A stretch of 40,516 bases of DNA, taken from Thermoplasmata archaeon (GTDB taxonomy: Archaea > Thermoplasmatota > Thermoplasmata > Thermoplasmatales > ARK-15). Below are positions 1-7,765 of the stretch, one piece after another (position 1 is the first letter of the stretch; each line of letters opens with the position of its first letter). Under the pieces are notes generated by a model, which saw nothing but the letters and a program-made list of their open reading frames with translations, was not told the origin of the DNA and did no database searches. The stretch covers positions 1 through 40,516 of the forward strand of contig JAGDXS010000038.1 of assembly GCA_023261755.1 (NCBI GenBank). The letters run 5' to 3'. A program made the translations under genes and the position numbers.

Positions 1-54
1 GTTCAGGGTTACAGTTTATATTCTCCTATACAGGTTCAAACAGTTTGGACATAA
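1..54 (+). CDS. 3' end of a truncated gene (17 residues)
   Basis: The reading frame beginning at base 1 is open and ends with TAA at 52-54. It reads as a short beta-strand-like tail ending in QVQTVWT. The base composition changes sharply at the stop, from mixed to very AT-rich, which fits the end of a gene that starts before the window. No family can be assigned from 17 residues, and a chance open frame of this length is possible. Confidence 0.4.
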   Translation, partial: VQGYSLYSPIQVQTVWT

Positions 55-152
55 AATTAAATTTTTTATTTTAAAATTTTAAAATTTTTTATATTTTCAT
101 GGTAAGAGATATTAACATATTTGTATTTTAAGAAAAAATTTGGAGTAAAAAA
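55..152. other. AT-rich intergenic spacer with MFS promoter region
   Basis: This stretch is almost entirely A and T. It contains a self-complementary run of TTTTAAAA units (about 62-91) and TATA-like elements near 88-100. The T-rich runs could end transcription of the preceding gene. A GGAG ribosome-site-like motif at about 141-145 lies 7-8 bases before the MFS start codon at 153. No gene is visible. Confidence 0.5.
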
Positions 153-1424
153 ATGGAAAAAAAGCAAAACATGCGCTGGGTCTATTCTTCGCTCTTTGCT
201 AATATAGCTCAGGGGCCATTATCTACAATAGTTGTTTTATATATATTAGAAAAAGGTGGATCTGTAATTGAGGCATCATTTGCAATAACAGGTGGAACTT
301 TAATATCAATAATTGCATCCTATGTATGGGGTAAATTTTCAGATATATATCAGAGAAGAAAAATCCAGATCATGATCTCTTACATTGGTTTATCTCTCTC
401 ACTTTTCATATTATATTTAGCAAAAACTCCACTTGAAATTATTTTAATATACATATTTTATTCGTTCATGATCACTGCTAATGCAACACCATTGAATTTA
501 ATCATCATGGAAACAATTCAAGAAAGTTACTGGAAAAGGGCCTTTTCAAACTTGCAATTAGCATCTAGCCTTGGAGGTACCATTGGTTTAGGTATCTCAT
601 TCCTGACTACTTTTGCTATTCCTGTTAAACTACTAATTATATTATTATTTTTCATATCTTTGATATCAATCAATCTATCATATATCATGATACCAGAATC
701 AAAGGAAAGAAGGGAGAGAAAATTATTCGTCCTGAACCTGAATGCATTCATTTCAAGGTTGTTCATCACCCCTTTCCTATGGGTAAGGTTAACAAATGAA
801 AGCATAATCCATATGATTAAAAACTTCAATTTTAAAGAATTTAGGAAAACGAAGATATTCAAGCTATATATGGCCATTTTTCTTTTTTACATTGGTTCGG
901 GGTTATTTAACACTGTATACCCTGCGGGTTTGAAGGTAGCTGGTTTAAATGAATCCCTTGTTTTCCTAGTAATATTCATTGGTATGGTTGTTCAGACATC
1001 CATGTACTTTTACATTGGAATAAATAAAAGAATGATTGCAACAAATTACAACTTGTACAGATCACTCATTTTAAGGGGATCTTCATATCTTGTTATAGGT
1101 TTAACTTTTCTCTTTACTGCCACGTTAGTTCTATACTCAAATTTGATTATTTATCCATTGGCCGCTGGTATAGCATTTGCAATATTTTACACAGTTTCAA
1201 ATGTTCTCGTTTTTGAATCCATAGGTGAAAAAGGAAGGGGTAGGGCACTTGGTTTTTACACATCAATGATCCAGATAGGGACATTAGTGGGAGCGTTAAC
1301 ATCTGGATACATTTCATTCTACATTGGGTACTGGTCAGATTTTATGCTTGCTGGAGTATTTGTTCTATTGAGTTTAATATTTTTCCGTGCCCTCGAAACA
1401 AAAAAATCAGGAAAAAATGCTTAA
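153..1424 (+). CDS. MFS transporter, substrate unknown
   Basis: This 423-residue integral membrane protein has about 12 hydrophobic helices in two halves, separated by a charged central loop (about residues 185-245). This is the layout of major facilitator superfamily carriers. A loop after the second helix reads GKFSDIYQRRK, the usual MFS loop 2-3 signature of the G-x(3)-D-x(2)-x-R-R type. The start at 153 is supported by a GGAG motif just upstream. The last 18 bases overlap the convergent HAD gene. Nothing in the sequence or neighbours identifies the substrate; export of a small solute or drug is as likely as uptake. Confidence 0.8.
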   Translation: MEKKQNMRWVYSSLFANIAQGPLSTIVVLYILEKGGSVIEASFAITGGTLISIIASYVWGKFSDIYQRRKIQIMISYIGLSLSLFILYLAKTPLEIILIYIFYSFMITANATPLNLIIMETIQESYWKRAFSNLQLASSLGGTIGLGISFLTTFAIPVKLLIILLFFISLISINLSYIMIPESKERRERKLFVLNLNAFISRLFITPFLWVRLTNESIIHMIKNFNFKEFRKTKIFKLYMAIFLFYIGSGLFNTVYPAGLKVAGLNESLVFLVIFIGMVVQTSMYFYIGINKRMIATNYNLYRSLILRGSSYLVIGLTFLFTATLVLYSNLIIYPLAAGIAFAIFYTVSNVLVFESIGEKGRGRALGFYTSMIQIGTLVGALTSGYISFYIGYWSDFMLAGVFVLLSLIFFRALETKKSGKNA

Positions 1425-2027
1425 AATTTCATCAAGTTTTTTTATTTTTCTTGGCCATGAATAACCATACCTGTCAAGCATAATATTTTTGATCCCAAGT
1501 TTTTCGGCAGGTTCAAGATCATACTTCGGGTAAGAAGAAACATGAAGAACTTCATCAATTGGTATATTTCTCAATTCAAAAGCTTTTTTAAAAGCATCTA
1601 TTTTTGGTTTATAATATCCCGTATCTTCGGCCGTAACTATGAAATTAAATAGGTCTTCCAATCCATATAAAGTTACTTTTATTATAGAATTTTCAGTATT
1701 TGATATTATACCAAGCTTGAATTTATTTTTCAATTTTAATAAACCGTATAAAGAATCTGGAAAGAACTGTGATTTTGCAAACATTCTTAAAAGGAGATAC
1801 TCATAATCATCATCAAAATTTATTTTATACTTTTTAAGCAAATCTCTTAAAACATTTTTAAGTATATTAGAATAAGGCTCGAAATTATTTAAATTTTTAA
1901 TGTATTCATACTCTATTTTAAAAAAATCATCAACCATTCCAGGTTTGATGAAATCCAAAGCATTTTTAATAGATGTCCTCCAATCGACTAGTGTTCCATA
2001 CAAATCAAATGTAATAAATTTCACCAT
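1407..2027 (-). CDS. HAD-superfamily hydrolase
   Basis: This 206-residue protein has the haloacid dehalogenase motifs in order. Motif I is FDLYGTL at residues 7-13, with Asp as nucleophile and Tyr in the +2 position, as in the L-2-haloacid dehalogenase branch. Motif II is the IISNT segment near residue 110. Motif III is a Lys (YYKPK) near 140. The final acidic/SSYPKYD region is near 165. A helical cap lies between motifs I and II. It is probably a cytoplasmic phosphatase or dehalogenase-type hydrolase of unknown substrate. It converges on and overlaps the MFS gene. The +2 Tyr is typical of dehalogenases, but phosphatases of this subgroup also exist, so substrate class is left open. Confidence 0.8.
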   Translation of the reverse strand: MVKFITFDLYGTLVDWRTSIKNALDFIKPGMVDDFFKIEYEYIKNLNNFEPYSNILKNVLRDLLKKYKINFDDDYEYLLLRMFAKSQFFPDSLYGLLKLKNKFKLGIISNTENSIIKVTLYGLEDLFNFIVTAEDTGYYKPKIDAFKKAFELRNIPIDEVLHVSSYPKYDLEPAEKLGIKNIMLDRYGYSWPRKIKKLDEILSIFS

Positions 2028-2150
2028 AATGTTTTATTAAAAAAATCCATATTATTATTTTTTTCATAAGAATATTTAAATCGAGCATTTGATTTATTAA
2101 ATTAATTTTTAACATTTACAGAACGGTTTAAAGTTTCCAGTGAAGAAAAA

Positions 2151-2160
2151 TTATTTATCA
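2151..2160 (+). promoter_or_regulatory. TATA-like box of the isochorismatase-fold gene
   Basis: TTATTTATCA is centred about 26 bp before the ATG at 2182. That is the spacing expected for a leaderless archaeal transcript, and it decides against the GTG at 2140, whose frame would begin upstream of this box. Confidence 0.45.
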
Positions 2161-2181
2161 TTAAATTGTTTAGTTATAATC

Positions 2182-2739
2182 ATGCTAGATCTAAAAGATT
2201 TTTTAAAACCTGAAAAAAGTGTACTTGTTGTTTGGGATGTTCAGGAAGCACTAGTTAATGCAATATTCAACAAGGAAGAATTTTTGAGAAACCTGAAACC
2301 TTTAATTGAAAAAGCTAGATCAAGAAATATTCCAGTGTTTTATACAAAGATCACACCCCTTCCAGAAAGGTTTGAATCTCAGGCGAGGAAGATCTTCTAT
2401 CGCGGAGGTTTTAACCCAGGGGACATTATTCCCGAAATAAAGCCACAGCAAGGGGATTTTATTTTAAACAAGAATACAGCGAGCATTTTCGTGGGAACAA
2501 ATTTTGAATACATGATAAGAAACGCATCAATCCAGACAATATTTTTCACTGGTATTGCAACTGAAATAGGAATTGAAACATCAGCAAGGCATGCAATGAA
2601 CATTGGATTTTTACCTGTAATTGTCGAGGACGCAGTATCTTCAGGAGATAAAGAAGCACATGAAAGATCATTAACTAACCTTAGAAAAATGATGACAGTG
2701 ATGAAATCCCAGGAAATAATGAAAATCTGGGATTCCTAA
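2182..2739 (+). CDS. Isochorismatase-fold hydrolase lacking the cysteine nucleophile
   Basis: This 185-residue protein of the isochorismatase/cysteine-hydrolase superfamily begins with the VVWDVQ strand carrying the catalytic Asp. The catalytic Lys lies in the LNKNTASIF segment. The normal nucleophile segment (A-T-D-x-C-V) reads [13 protein letters not shown] here, so Gly stands where amidohydrolases have Cys. True isochorismatases (EntB, PhzD) also lack Cys and hydrolyse vinyl ethers without a covalent intermediate, so this protein is not expected to act as a nicotinamidase. No siderophore or phenazine genes are nearby and the substrate is unknown. An upstream GTG at 2140 would add 14 residues; I prefer ATG 2182 because of the TATA spacing. 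One base separates its stop from the convergent CPBP gene. Confidence 0.8.
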   Translation: MLDLKDFLKPEKSVLVVWDVQEALVNAIFNKEEFLRNLKPLIEKARSRNIPVFYTKITPLPERFESQARKIFYRGGFNPGDIIPEIKPQQGDFILNKNTASIFVGTNFEYMIRNASIQTIFFTGIATEIGIETSARHAMNIGFLPVIVEDAVSSGDKEAHERSLTNLRKMMTVMKSQEIMKIWDS

Positions 2740-2740
2740 A

Positions 2741-3838
2741 TTATTTTTTATAATAGAATATTGTTCCGCACCTTAAACATTGAAATCTACCGTCGGGAAG
2801 AACCCTATGCTGGTCATAACCGCAATTAGGGCAAATTATTTTATAGCCCAGAACATAGTTTTGTTGATTCTGATATTGTTGCTGATAGTAATTCTGGTAC
2901 TGTGGATTATTGAAAAAAGGTTGTGCATAATAATCAGTTTTTCTCCCTCCAATGTAGAACATGTCTCTTAAGTAATACCAATAATAAGGAAAACCGGCTG
3001 CAAACCATACTATCATTATAAGGGATGAAATAACAACCATTGCACCCCAGAATGGCGAATTTATGTAAGAATAACTTCCCATGAAATCAATAATGAAATG
3101 CCCAGCTATGCTCATGTATATTCCATACCTGAGGAAAAGGTATCCAAGAACAAGACCCGCAACAAATGCGCTTGGAAATTTAGCAGGTTCCCAAGATATA
3201 AGATGCGCAGATCCAAAGAAAAATGCAGAAATAATGAGAATTGTAATGCTCACACCATTTATTCCAAATTTTCCACCTACTATTGCCCTGTACCATGGCA
3301 ACTTTTTTCTGTAAGAAATTAAATAAAGAGGTATTCCCAACAAAATACCTCTATATACAAATTCTTCCCAGACAGGTGCATGTAAAAGAGTAAGTAGCAA
3401 ATAGTTTGTTGGAACACCGCTAGTTGGGTTTCCAAATGGCTGGCTTGAATTTGTAACTGCCATGGAAATAAAGTACGACAAATAGGTGAATGAAATTAAT
3501 AGCACGATCAATTCTGTAAATACAGCAAATCTCTCGCTATTTTTTGGCAATTCTTTCTTTGCCATGTCCTTGGTCCAGAAAATGAAATCCTTAAGAATGA
3601 AAATTAAAACAATGGAAATGACAATAACAAGAAGAGCCAACCAATATATTTCAAAATGTGGTGAAAGCATGTCGACAAAAACAAAAGGAATTGCAATGAC
3701 ATAGAAAGGAACAGTTGTTCCTGACATTGCACCAGATAATGTTATGATGATCATTGCAGCAAAATTTAGCAAAAATATGGCGAGAACACTCAATGATAAT
3801 ATAAACGTAAGAACTCTTCTAGGAATGCTCATTTTCAT
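2741..3838 (-). CDS. CPBP-family intramembrane metalloprotease with C-terminal zinc ribbon
   Basis: This membrane protein of about 365 residues has roughly eight helices. It has the CPBP (Abi/CAAX protease-like) motifs EE-x3-R at residues 158-163 (WEEFVYRG), a His in SAHLIS (212), and HFIID (247), which form the intramembrane glutamic/metal site. After the last helix comes a Gln/Tyr/Asn-rich linker (about 309-329) and a Cys4 zinc ribbon with C336, C339, C354 and C357. The zinc ribbon is an unusual addition to this family and faces the cytoplasm or exterior depending on topology. Candidate starts are GTG 3844 and ATGs at 3838 and 3832; I use 3838. Family members process prenylated peptides, bacteriocins or membrane anchors; the target here is unknown. 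Confidence 0.8.
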   Translation of the reverse strand: MKMSIPRRVLTFILSLSVLAIFLLNFAAMIIITLSGAMSGTTVPFYVIAIPFVFVDMLSPHFEIYWLALLVIVISIVLIFILKDFIFWTKDMAKKELPKNSERFAVFTELIVLLISFTYLSYFISMAVTNSSQPFGNPTSGVPTNYLLLTLLHAPVWEEFVYRGILLGIPLYLISYRKKLPWYRAIVGGKFGINGVSITILIISAFFFGSAHLISWEPAKFPSAFVAGLVLGYLFLRYGIYMSIAGHFIIDFMGSYSYINSPFWGAMVVISSLIMIVWFAAGFPYYWYYLRDMFYIGGRKTDYYAQPFFNNPQYQNYYQQQYQNQQNYVLGYKIICPNCGYDQHRVLPDGRFQCLRCGTIFYYKK

Positions 3839-3926
3839 TAGCACTTGTATCTGAATTAAATATTTTAATTTATGCGCACCTGGTATATGGAAAAATAAAA
3901 ATCATAGTAGAATTATTATCTAAATA

Positions 3927-4466
3927 ATGCTAGACTGGGAAAAAGTTTCAGGAAAACTTTTAGATTACACAAATGTAAAAGGTAAGTATGGAAAAGATGC
4001 TGCAGTATGTGCAGTAATTGATGATAACTATAATATAATACTTGAAAAAAGAGTACAGAATGAGAAAGATCCGTGGTCAGGGCAGGTCTCATTTCCAGGA
4101 GGACATTTTGAAAAGAATGATATTTATATAATCAATACTGCACTGAGGGAATTAAAAGAGGAAACTGGAATTAATAATATAAAGATTCTAGGAGGTTTGG
4201 AAATACAGCATCCAAAGAACATGCCATCCTTAAATGTTTATCCATTTTTATGTTACAAAGAAAAATTTGATAAATTAATTCCTCAGAAGGATGAAATTCA
4301 ATATTTTTTCATTCCAAATATAATAGAATTAAAAGAAGGCGTTACAAATATAAATATGGATGGAAAAACATCACCTGAAAAATGTTTTATTTATAAAAAT
4401 GAAATAATTTGGGGCATGACAGCAAGAATAATTGAAAAAATAAAGGATTTATTTAAAGATCATTAG
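3927..4466 (+). CDS. Nudix hydrolase, CoA-pyrophosphatase type
   Basis: This 179-residue Nudix protein has the Nudix box with G58-G59 and R74-E75-x2-E78-E79-x-G81. The 16-residue spacing from the first Gly to the Arg, and the preceding DPWSGQVSFPGG segment, match the NudL/NUDT7 CoA-diphosphatase signature (HxGQVxFPGG). These enzymes split CoA or acyl-CoA into 3',5'-ADP and 4'-phosphopantetheine derivatives. It is cytoplasmic with no added domains. The first base of the convergent membrane protein gene lies 18 bases inside its 3' end. Confidence is high for the fold and moderate for CoA as the substrate. Confidence 0.85.
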   Translation: MLDWEKVSGKLLDYTNVKGKYGKDAAVCAVIDDNYNIILEKRVQNEKDPWSGQVSFPGGHFEKNDIYIINTALRELKEETGINNIKILGGLEIQHPKNMPSLNVYPFLCYKEKFDKLIPQKDEIQYFFIPNIIELKEGVTNINMDGKTSPEKCFIYKNEIIWGMTARIIEKIKDLFKDH

Positions 4467-4754
4467 GATGTATCCTATAGCCCCTATCAATGCACCAACA
4501 ACAATGGCAATTAAATAGAAAAGCACCGGCACCAAAATATTCTCCGCAAAGAATTTGAGGCCGTCAAGGTATGCGCCCACAAGGGCGAGTGCAATTAATA
4601 ACACAAGGCCTGCAATTCCCATATAAAGTGATTTTTTCTTCATGCTATCTGTACCAAGGATATAAAAAGCAATACCTCCTGCGAAAAGCACGAGCACGGC
4701 AAACACAAGTATTGTTTCCAGGAATACATTAATATTCATAATGGCAACAGCCAT
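4449..4754 (-). CDS. Small three-helix membrane protein
   Basis: This 101-residue hydrophobic protein has three predicted transmembrane helices (about residues 9-28, 34-58 and 71-98 from the chosen start) joined by short polar turns, one with a DGLKFF segment. The upstream GTG at 4763 is less likely as start than ATG 4754, because an AGGTGA ribosome site lies about five bases before the ATG and includes that GTG. No family is recognised. It resembles small conserved archaeal membrane proteins of unknown function, and nothing suggests a partner. It overlaps the Nudix gene end to end. Confidence 0.7.
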   Translation of the reverse strand: MAVAIMNINVFLETILVFAVLVLFAGGIAFYILGTDSMKKKSLYMGIAGLVLLIALALVGAYLDGLKFFAENILVPVLFYLIAIVVGALIGAIGYILMIFK

Positions 4755-4819
4755 GGAATTCACCTATTTCAGGTAAAAGCATAACAATAAATTAAATTTA
4801 TCTTTTTTTGAGAGGGAAG

Positions 4820-4830
4820 AATAATATACA
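4820..4830 (+). promoter_or_regulatory. TATA-like box of the CinA-like gene
   Basis: AATAATATACA is centred about 27 bp before ATG 4852. This supports that ATG as a leaderless start rather than the TTG at 4843. Confidence 0.45.
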
Positions 4831-4851
4831 AGGTAAAATTCTTTGTTACAG

Positions 4852-5658
4852 ATGAGAGAATTTATTGCCATAATTACTGGAGATGAAATATTGAATTGCT
4901 CCGTAAAGGATGAGAATGGATTCTGGTTATGTTCAGAAATGAATTCTTTAGGTTTTTTCACAAAGGAAATAGTTTACATAAGGGACAATCTTGAAAATAT
5001 TTCATCGCACATTAAGAGGGCTTTATCAATGAATATTGATGTTATTATAATTACTGGAGGCTTAGGCCCAACATATGACGATAAAACTCTAAGGGCAGTT
5101 TCTATTGCCCTGGGTAAAGATCTTAAGTTGAATGAAGAAGCATTGAAAATGGTTAAAATGAGGTATGATTCATTATACAACAAGGGAATAATAAAAGACA
5201 AGGAACTTAACAAAAATAGGGAAAAAATGGCAATTCTACCCGATGGATCTATTCCAATAAGAAATAATACAGGAGCTGCACCAGGTGTAATGCTAAAGAT
5301 TGGCAATACCTTAATTTTTGCTTTGCCAGGAGTGCCATCAGAAATGAAATCCATGTTCAATGAGGAGATTAAAAAAATTTTAATTGATGAATTCGGTCAA
5401 TGGACATACTTGGAAAAAAATATTTTTTTGGATCACAGGGATGAATCAACTATTACTGAAACATTGGAAAAGATTTCCCGTGATCATGGCATATATGTTA
5501 AATCTAGATCAGGAATTTTAAATGGAGAAAGAAAAATGGTAATTACGTTGGCATTGAGGTCAGAGGATCAAAATGTTGCCAACGAGAGAATGAATATGGC
5601 ACTGAATGAACTTCTTGAATATTTAAAAAATAAGAATATAAATTATTTAATTCAATGA
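4852..5658 (+). CDS. CinA-like MoaB/MogA-fold protein (COG1058)
   Basis: This 268-residue protein has an N-terminal molybdopterin-binding (MoaB/Mog) fold. It shows the strand DVIIITGGLGPTYDD (about residues 62-76) and the following NNTGAAPG and FALPGVPSEM segments typical of CinA N-terminal domains. The C-terminal nicotinamide mononucleotide deamidase domain of bacterial CinA is absent, as is usual for archaeal members, which average 250-270 residues. Related domains hydrolyse ADP-ribose or bind pterin; the true substrate in archaea is not settled. Its end overlaps the convergent transglutaminase gene by seven bases. Confidence 0.8.
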   Translation: MREFIAIITGDEILNCSVKDENGFWLCSEMNSLGFFTKEIVYIRDNLENISSHIKRALSMNIDVIIITGGLGPTYDDKTLRAVSIALGKDLKLNEEALKMVKMRYDSLYNKGIIKDKELNKNREKMAILPDGSIPIRNNTGAAPGVMLKIGNTLIFALPGVPSEMKSMFNEEIKKILIDEFGQWTYLEKNIFLDHRDESTITETLEKISRDHGIYVKSRSGILNGERKMVITLALRSEDQNVANERMNMALNELLEYLKNKNINYLIQ

Positions 5659-6947
5659 ATTGCCTCAAAACTTTTTACATATATATTGCTCTTAAAATTA
5701 ATCACATTTCCTGATTCAGTTTCTACTTCCCCTATCTGATTATCAATAGGATCTGATCTCAAATATTTTTTATCAGGATCAAAAGGTACCTGAAAATCCT
5801 CATTTGCTATCATTCTGAAACCATCTAAATTACCGAAATAAAAATCCCTGTACTTGCTGTTCCCCTTGAGCACATTACCAAAAGATGCATCTATAGGTAT
5901 GAATCCATAGTCATCTAAATATACCTGTGCCCAATCGTGAGGTGTAGCTTTATCTGGAGTAATGTACCATCCACTCTGCCATTTAGCAGGTAATCCCGCT
6001 ATCCTGCACATAGTGATAAAAAGAATCGCCATAAAACCGCAATCACCTCTTAAATTAGTCACTGTATATTCACTAATATTGTCAAAATATATGTAAGGTG
6101 GTACATAGGAATAATATATATTTTCTGTAATCCATTTGTATATCTTCCATGCCTTTTTATAATCATTTTTCTCGCCTGAAATGATCCTTTCAGTGAGGTA
6201 TTTCAAATGATCTGTAAAAACAACGTGGGGTAATTTTTCATCCAAATAATCTCCTTTTATTGATGATCCTTTCTTTGAAAGCCTTGTTTCTGAAATTTCA
6301 TATGAGAATTCGACCATAAATTTTTTCTCAGTATCAAAAAAATTAATTGTCCTTTGCCTTGAATTTTCGGATAATTTGAATTTTTCAGGGTATGTTTTTA
6401 GAATTTTTACATTTGTTATAGAATCATTTTCGATTGGTACAGGCAACCAAACCCTGTAAGGTGCTTCCTTTTCCAGTTTTATTTCAATACCCGCTGTAAT
6501 TCTATATCTTTTAACATCGCCCTCAATGATTTTTTTTATTCTATTTTCTAGCAATTCATTATTTTCTTTTTTTTCCATCAATTTTCTTTTTTTCATTTCA
6601 TTGTCTAGGAAAAAAATGTTGTCGAGGGTTTTTTCAGGAAAACGTTCTTCACCATTTATGAAAAATCTTTCAACAACACCCTTCTTTATTAAATCTTCCA
6701 GCTCAATGTTTTCAAAATTTTTTATATTACTTTTTAAGGATTTCAAAACATCCTTCCTTTTCAATGGAAATGCATGATCAATCCTTTTCAATCTTTCAAG
6801 CTCTATGTTAAGCCTTTCTTTTATCATATCATCATTGGAGTTTTTCATATAATTATTTATCATTAATTCTGCATTTTTAATATTCCCTAGTAAAATTTCT
6901 CTTTTAATAAATTCTGGTATGGGTACATTCAAAACTTGAAGGTCCAT
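5652..6947 (-). CDS. Transglutaminase-fold protein
   Basis: This 431-residue protein has no signal peptide or membrane helix. The N-terminal 145 residues are helical and rich in Lys and Glu. A beta-sandwich-like region (about 146-225) precedes a transglutaminase-like core (PF01841 type). The triad is visible as C303 in LRGDCGFMA, H337 in TPHDWAQVYL and D353 in PIDASFG. In prokaryotes such domains are mostly cysteine proteases or peptidoglycan/peptide hydrolases rather than crosslinkers. This one appears cytoplasmic in a wall-less type of archaeon, so the substrate is unclear. It is divergent from the LigB-fold gene with only 36 bp between starts. Confidence 0.8.
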   Translation of the reverse strand: MDLQVLNVPIPEFIKREILLGNIKNAELMINNYMKNSNDDMIKERLNIELERLKRIDHAFPLKRKDVLKSLKSNIKNFENIELEDLIKKGVVERFFINGEERFPEKTLDNIFFLDNEMKKRKLMEKKENNELLENRIKKIIEGDVKRYRITAGIEIKLEKEAPYRVWLPVPIENDSITNVKILKTYPEKFKLSENSRQRTINFFDTEKKFMVEFSYEISETRLSKKGSSIKGDYLDEKLPHVVFTDHLKYLTERIISGEKNDYKKAWKIYKWITENIYYSYVPPYIYFDNISEYTVTNLRGDCGFMAILFITMCRIAGLPAKWQSGWYITPDKATPHDWAQVYLDDYGFIPIDASFGNVLKGNSKYRDFYFGNLDGFRMIANEDFQVPFDPDKKYLRSDPIDNQIGEVETESGNVINFKSNIYVKSFEAIH

Positions 6948-6983
6948 GATAAATTAAATATATTCCTGGCTTATTAAATTTTC

Positions 6984-7751
6984 ATGATGTTAAAGTTTAT
7001 TACATTAATGCCCCATGGAGAGGAAGTTCTCAATCCTAAGGACGATGAAACTAAATCTCTTAAAATGCTAATGCAAGAAATTGGTGAAAGTGCTAATGAT
7101 ATCGCTGAGTTTATTGTTCTTTCGCCACATAGCATCAGAATAATGGACCATATTTCAATCATATTCTCAGAACATGTGTCAAACGGAAAGGATTTTCCTG
7201 TTGATAGAAAACTAGCACACATAATTTTCACTGAATCAAAGAGGAATAATTTGCCTGTGGTTGAAGTCAACTATGGCGCTTTAGAAGGTAAAGAATCTAA
7301 GATACCATTGGACTGGGGTACGTCAATTCCACTGGAATTTTTTAAAAATGTAAAGAATCTTGTAATAATATCACCTGCGAGGATAATCGATATAAACCAT
7401 TTAATAAAATTCGGTGAAATTCTCGCCCAGGTAACAGACAATTATGAAAATGATATTGGCATAATAGTGAGCGCTGACAATGCTCATTCACATAAAGAAG
7501 ATGGCCCTTACGGTTTCAGTAAATATGCTAAAATTTACGATGATTTTATCATAAATTCTTTCAAGAACAATAAAATAGAAGCTATTGCAAAATTAGATGA
7601 AAAAATAGTAGAAGAAGCAAAGCCTGACAGTTTCTGGCAAATACTTGTTTTGGTGGGCATTTTGAAAAGAAAAAATTTCCTAGTGCAAGAGATTAAATAT
7701 TCTTGCCCGTCATACTTTGGCATGATGGCGGCAAAATTTACTAAGGTTTAA
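6984..7751 (+). CDS. LigB/Memo-fold protein (class III extradiol dioxygenase superfamily)
   Basis: This 255-residue protein resembles the LigB-type domain found in class III extradiol dioxygenases, Memo, and the N-terminal part of AmmeMemoRadiSam protein A. Visible signatures are His in LMPHGEE, His in LSPHSIRIM, the PLDWGTSIPL segment (DxGTxxPL in the family), SADNAHSHKEDGPYGF (family GDxSHxxxxDGPYG) and SCPSYFGMM near the C-terminus. The expected metal-binding histidines are therefore largely present. The AMMECR1 domain that is often fused in archaea is absent. The radical SAM gene follows after 14 bases, so the pair is likely co-transcribed. Aromatic ring cleavage is possible but not supported by neighbours. 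Two adjacent ATGs (6984, 6987) could serve as the start. Confidence 0.75.
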   Translation: MMLKFITLMPHGEEVLNPKDDETKSLKMLMQEIGESANDIAEFIVLSPHSIRIMDHISIIFSEHVSNGKDFPVDRKLAHIIFTESKRNNLPVVEVNYGALEGKESKIPLDWGTSIPLEFFKNVKNLVIISPARIIDINHLIKFGEILAQVTDNYENDIGIIVSADNAHSHKEDGPYGFSKYAKIYDDFIINSFKNNKIEAIAKLDEKIVEEAKPDSFWQILVLVGILKRKNFLVQEIKYSCPSYFGMMAAKFTKV

Positions 7752-7765
7752 GTAATTCACTCCCC

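Noticed and set aside
61-100. Possible palindromic operator in the A/T run before the MFS gene
   Set aside because: TTTTAAAA repeats arise easily in sequence that is nearly all A and T, and there is no defined half-site.
2140-2181. GTG start adding 14 residues to the isochorismatase-fold protein
   Set aside because: A TATA-like box at 2151-2160 lies downstream of this GTG and at the right distance from ATG 2182.
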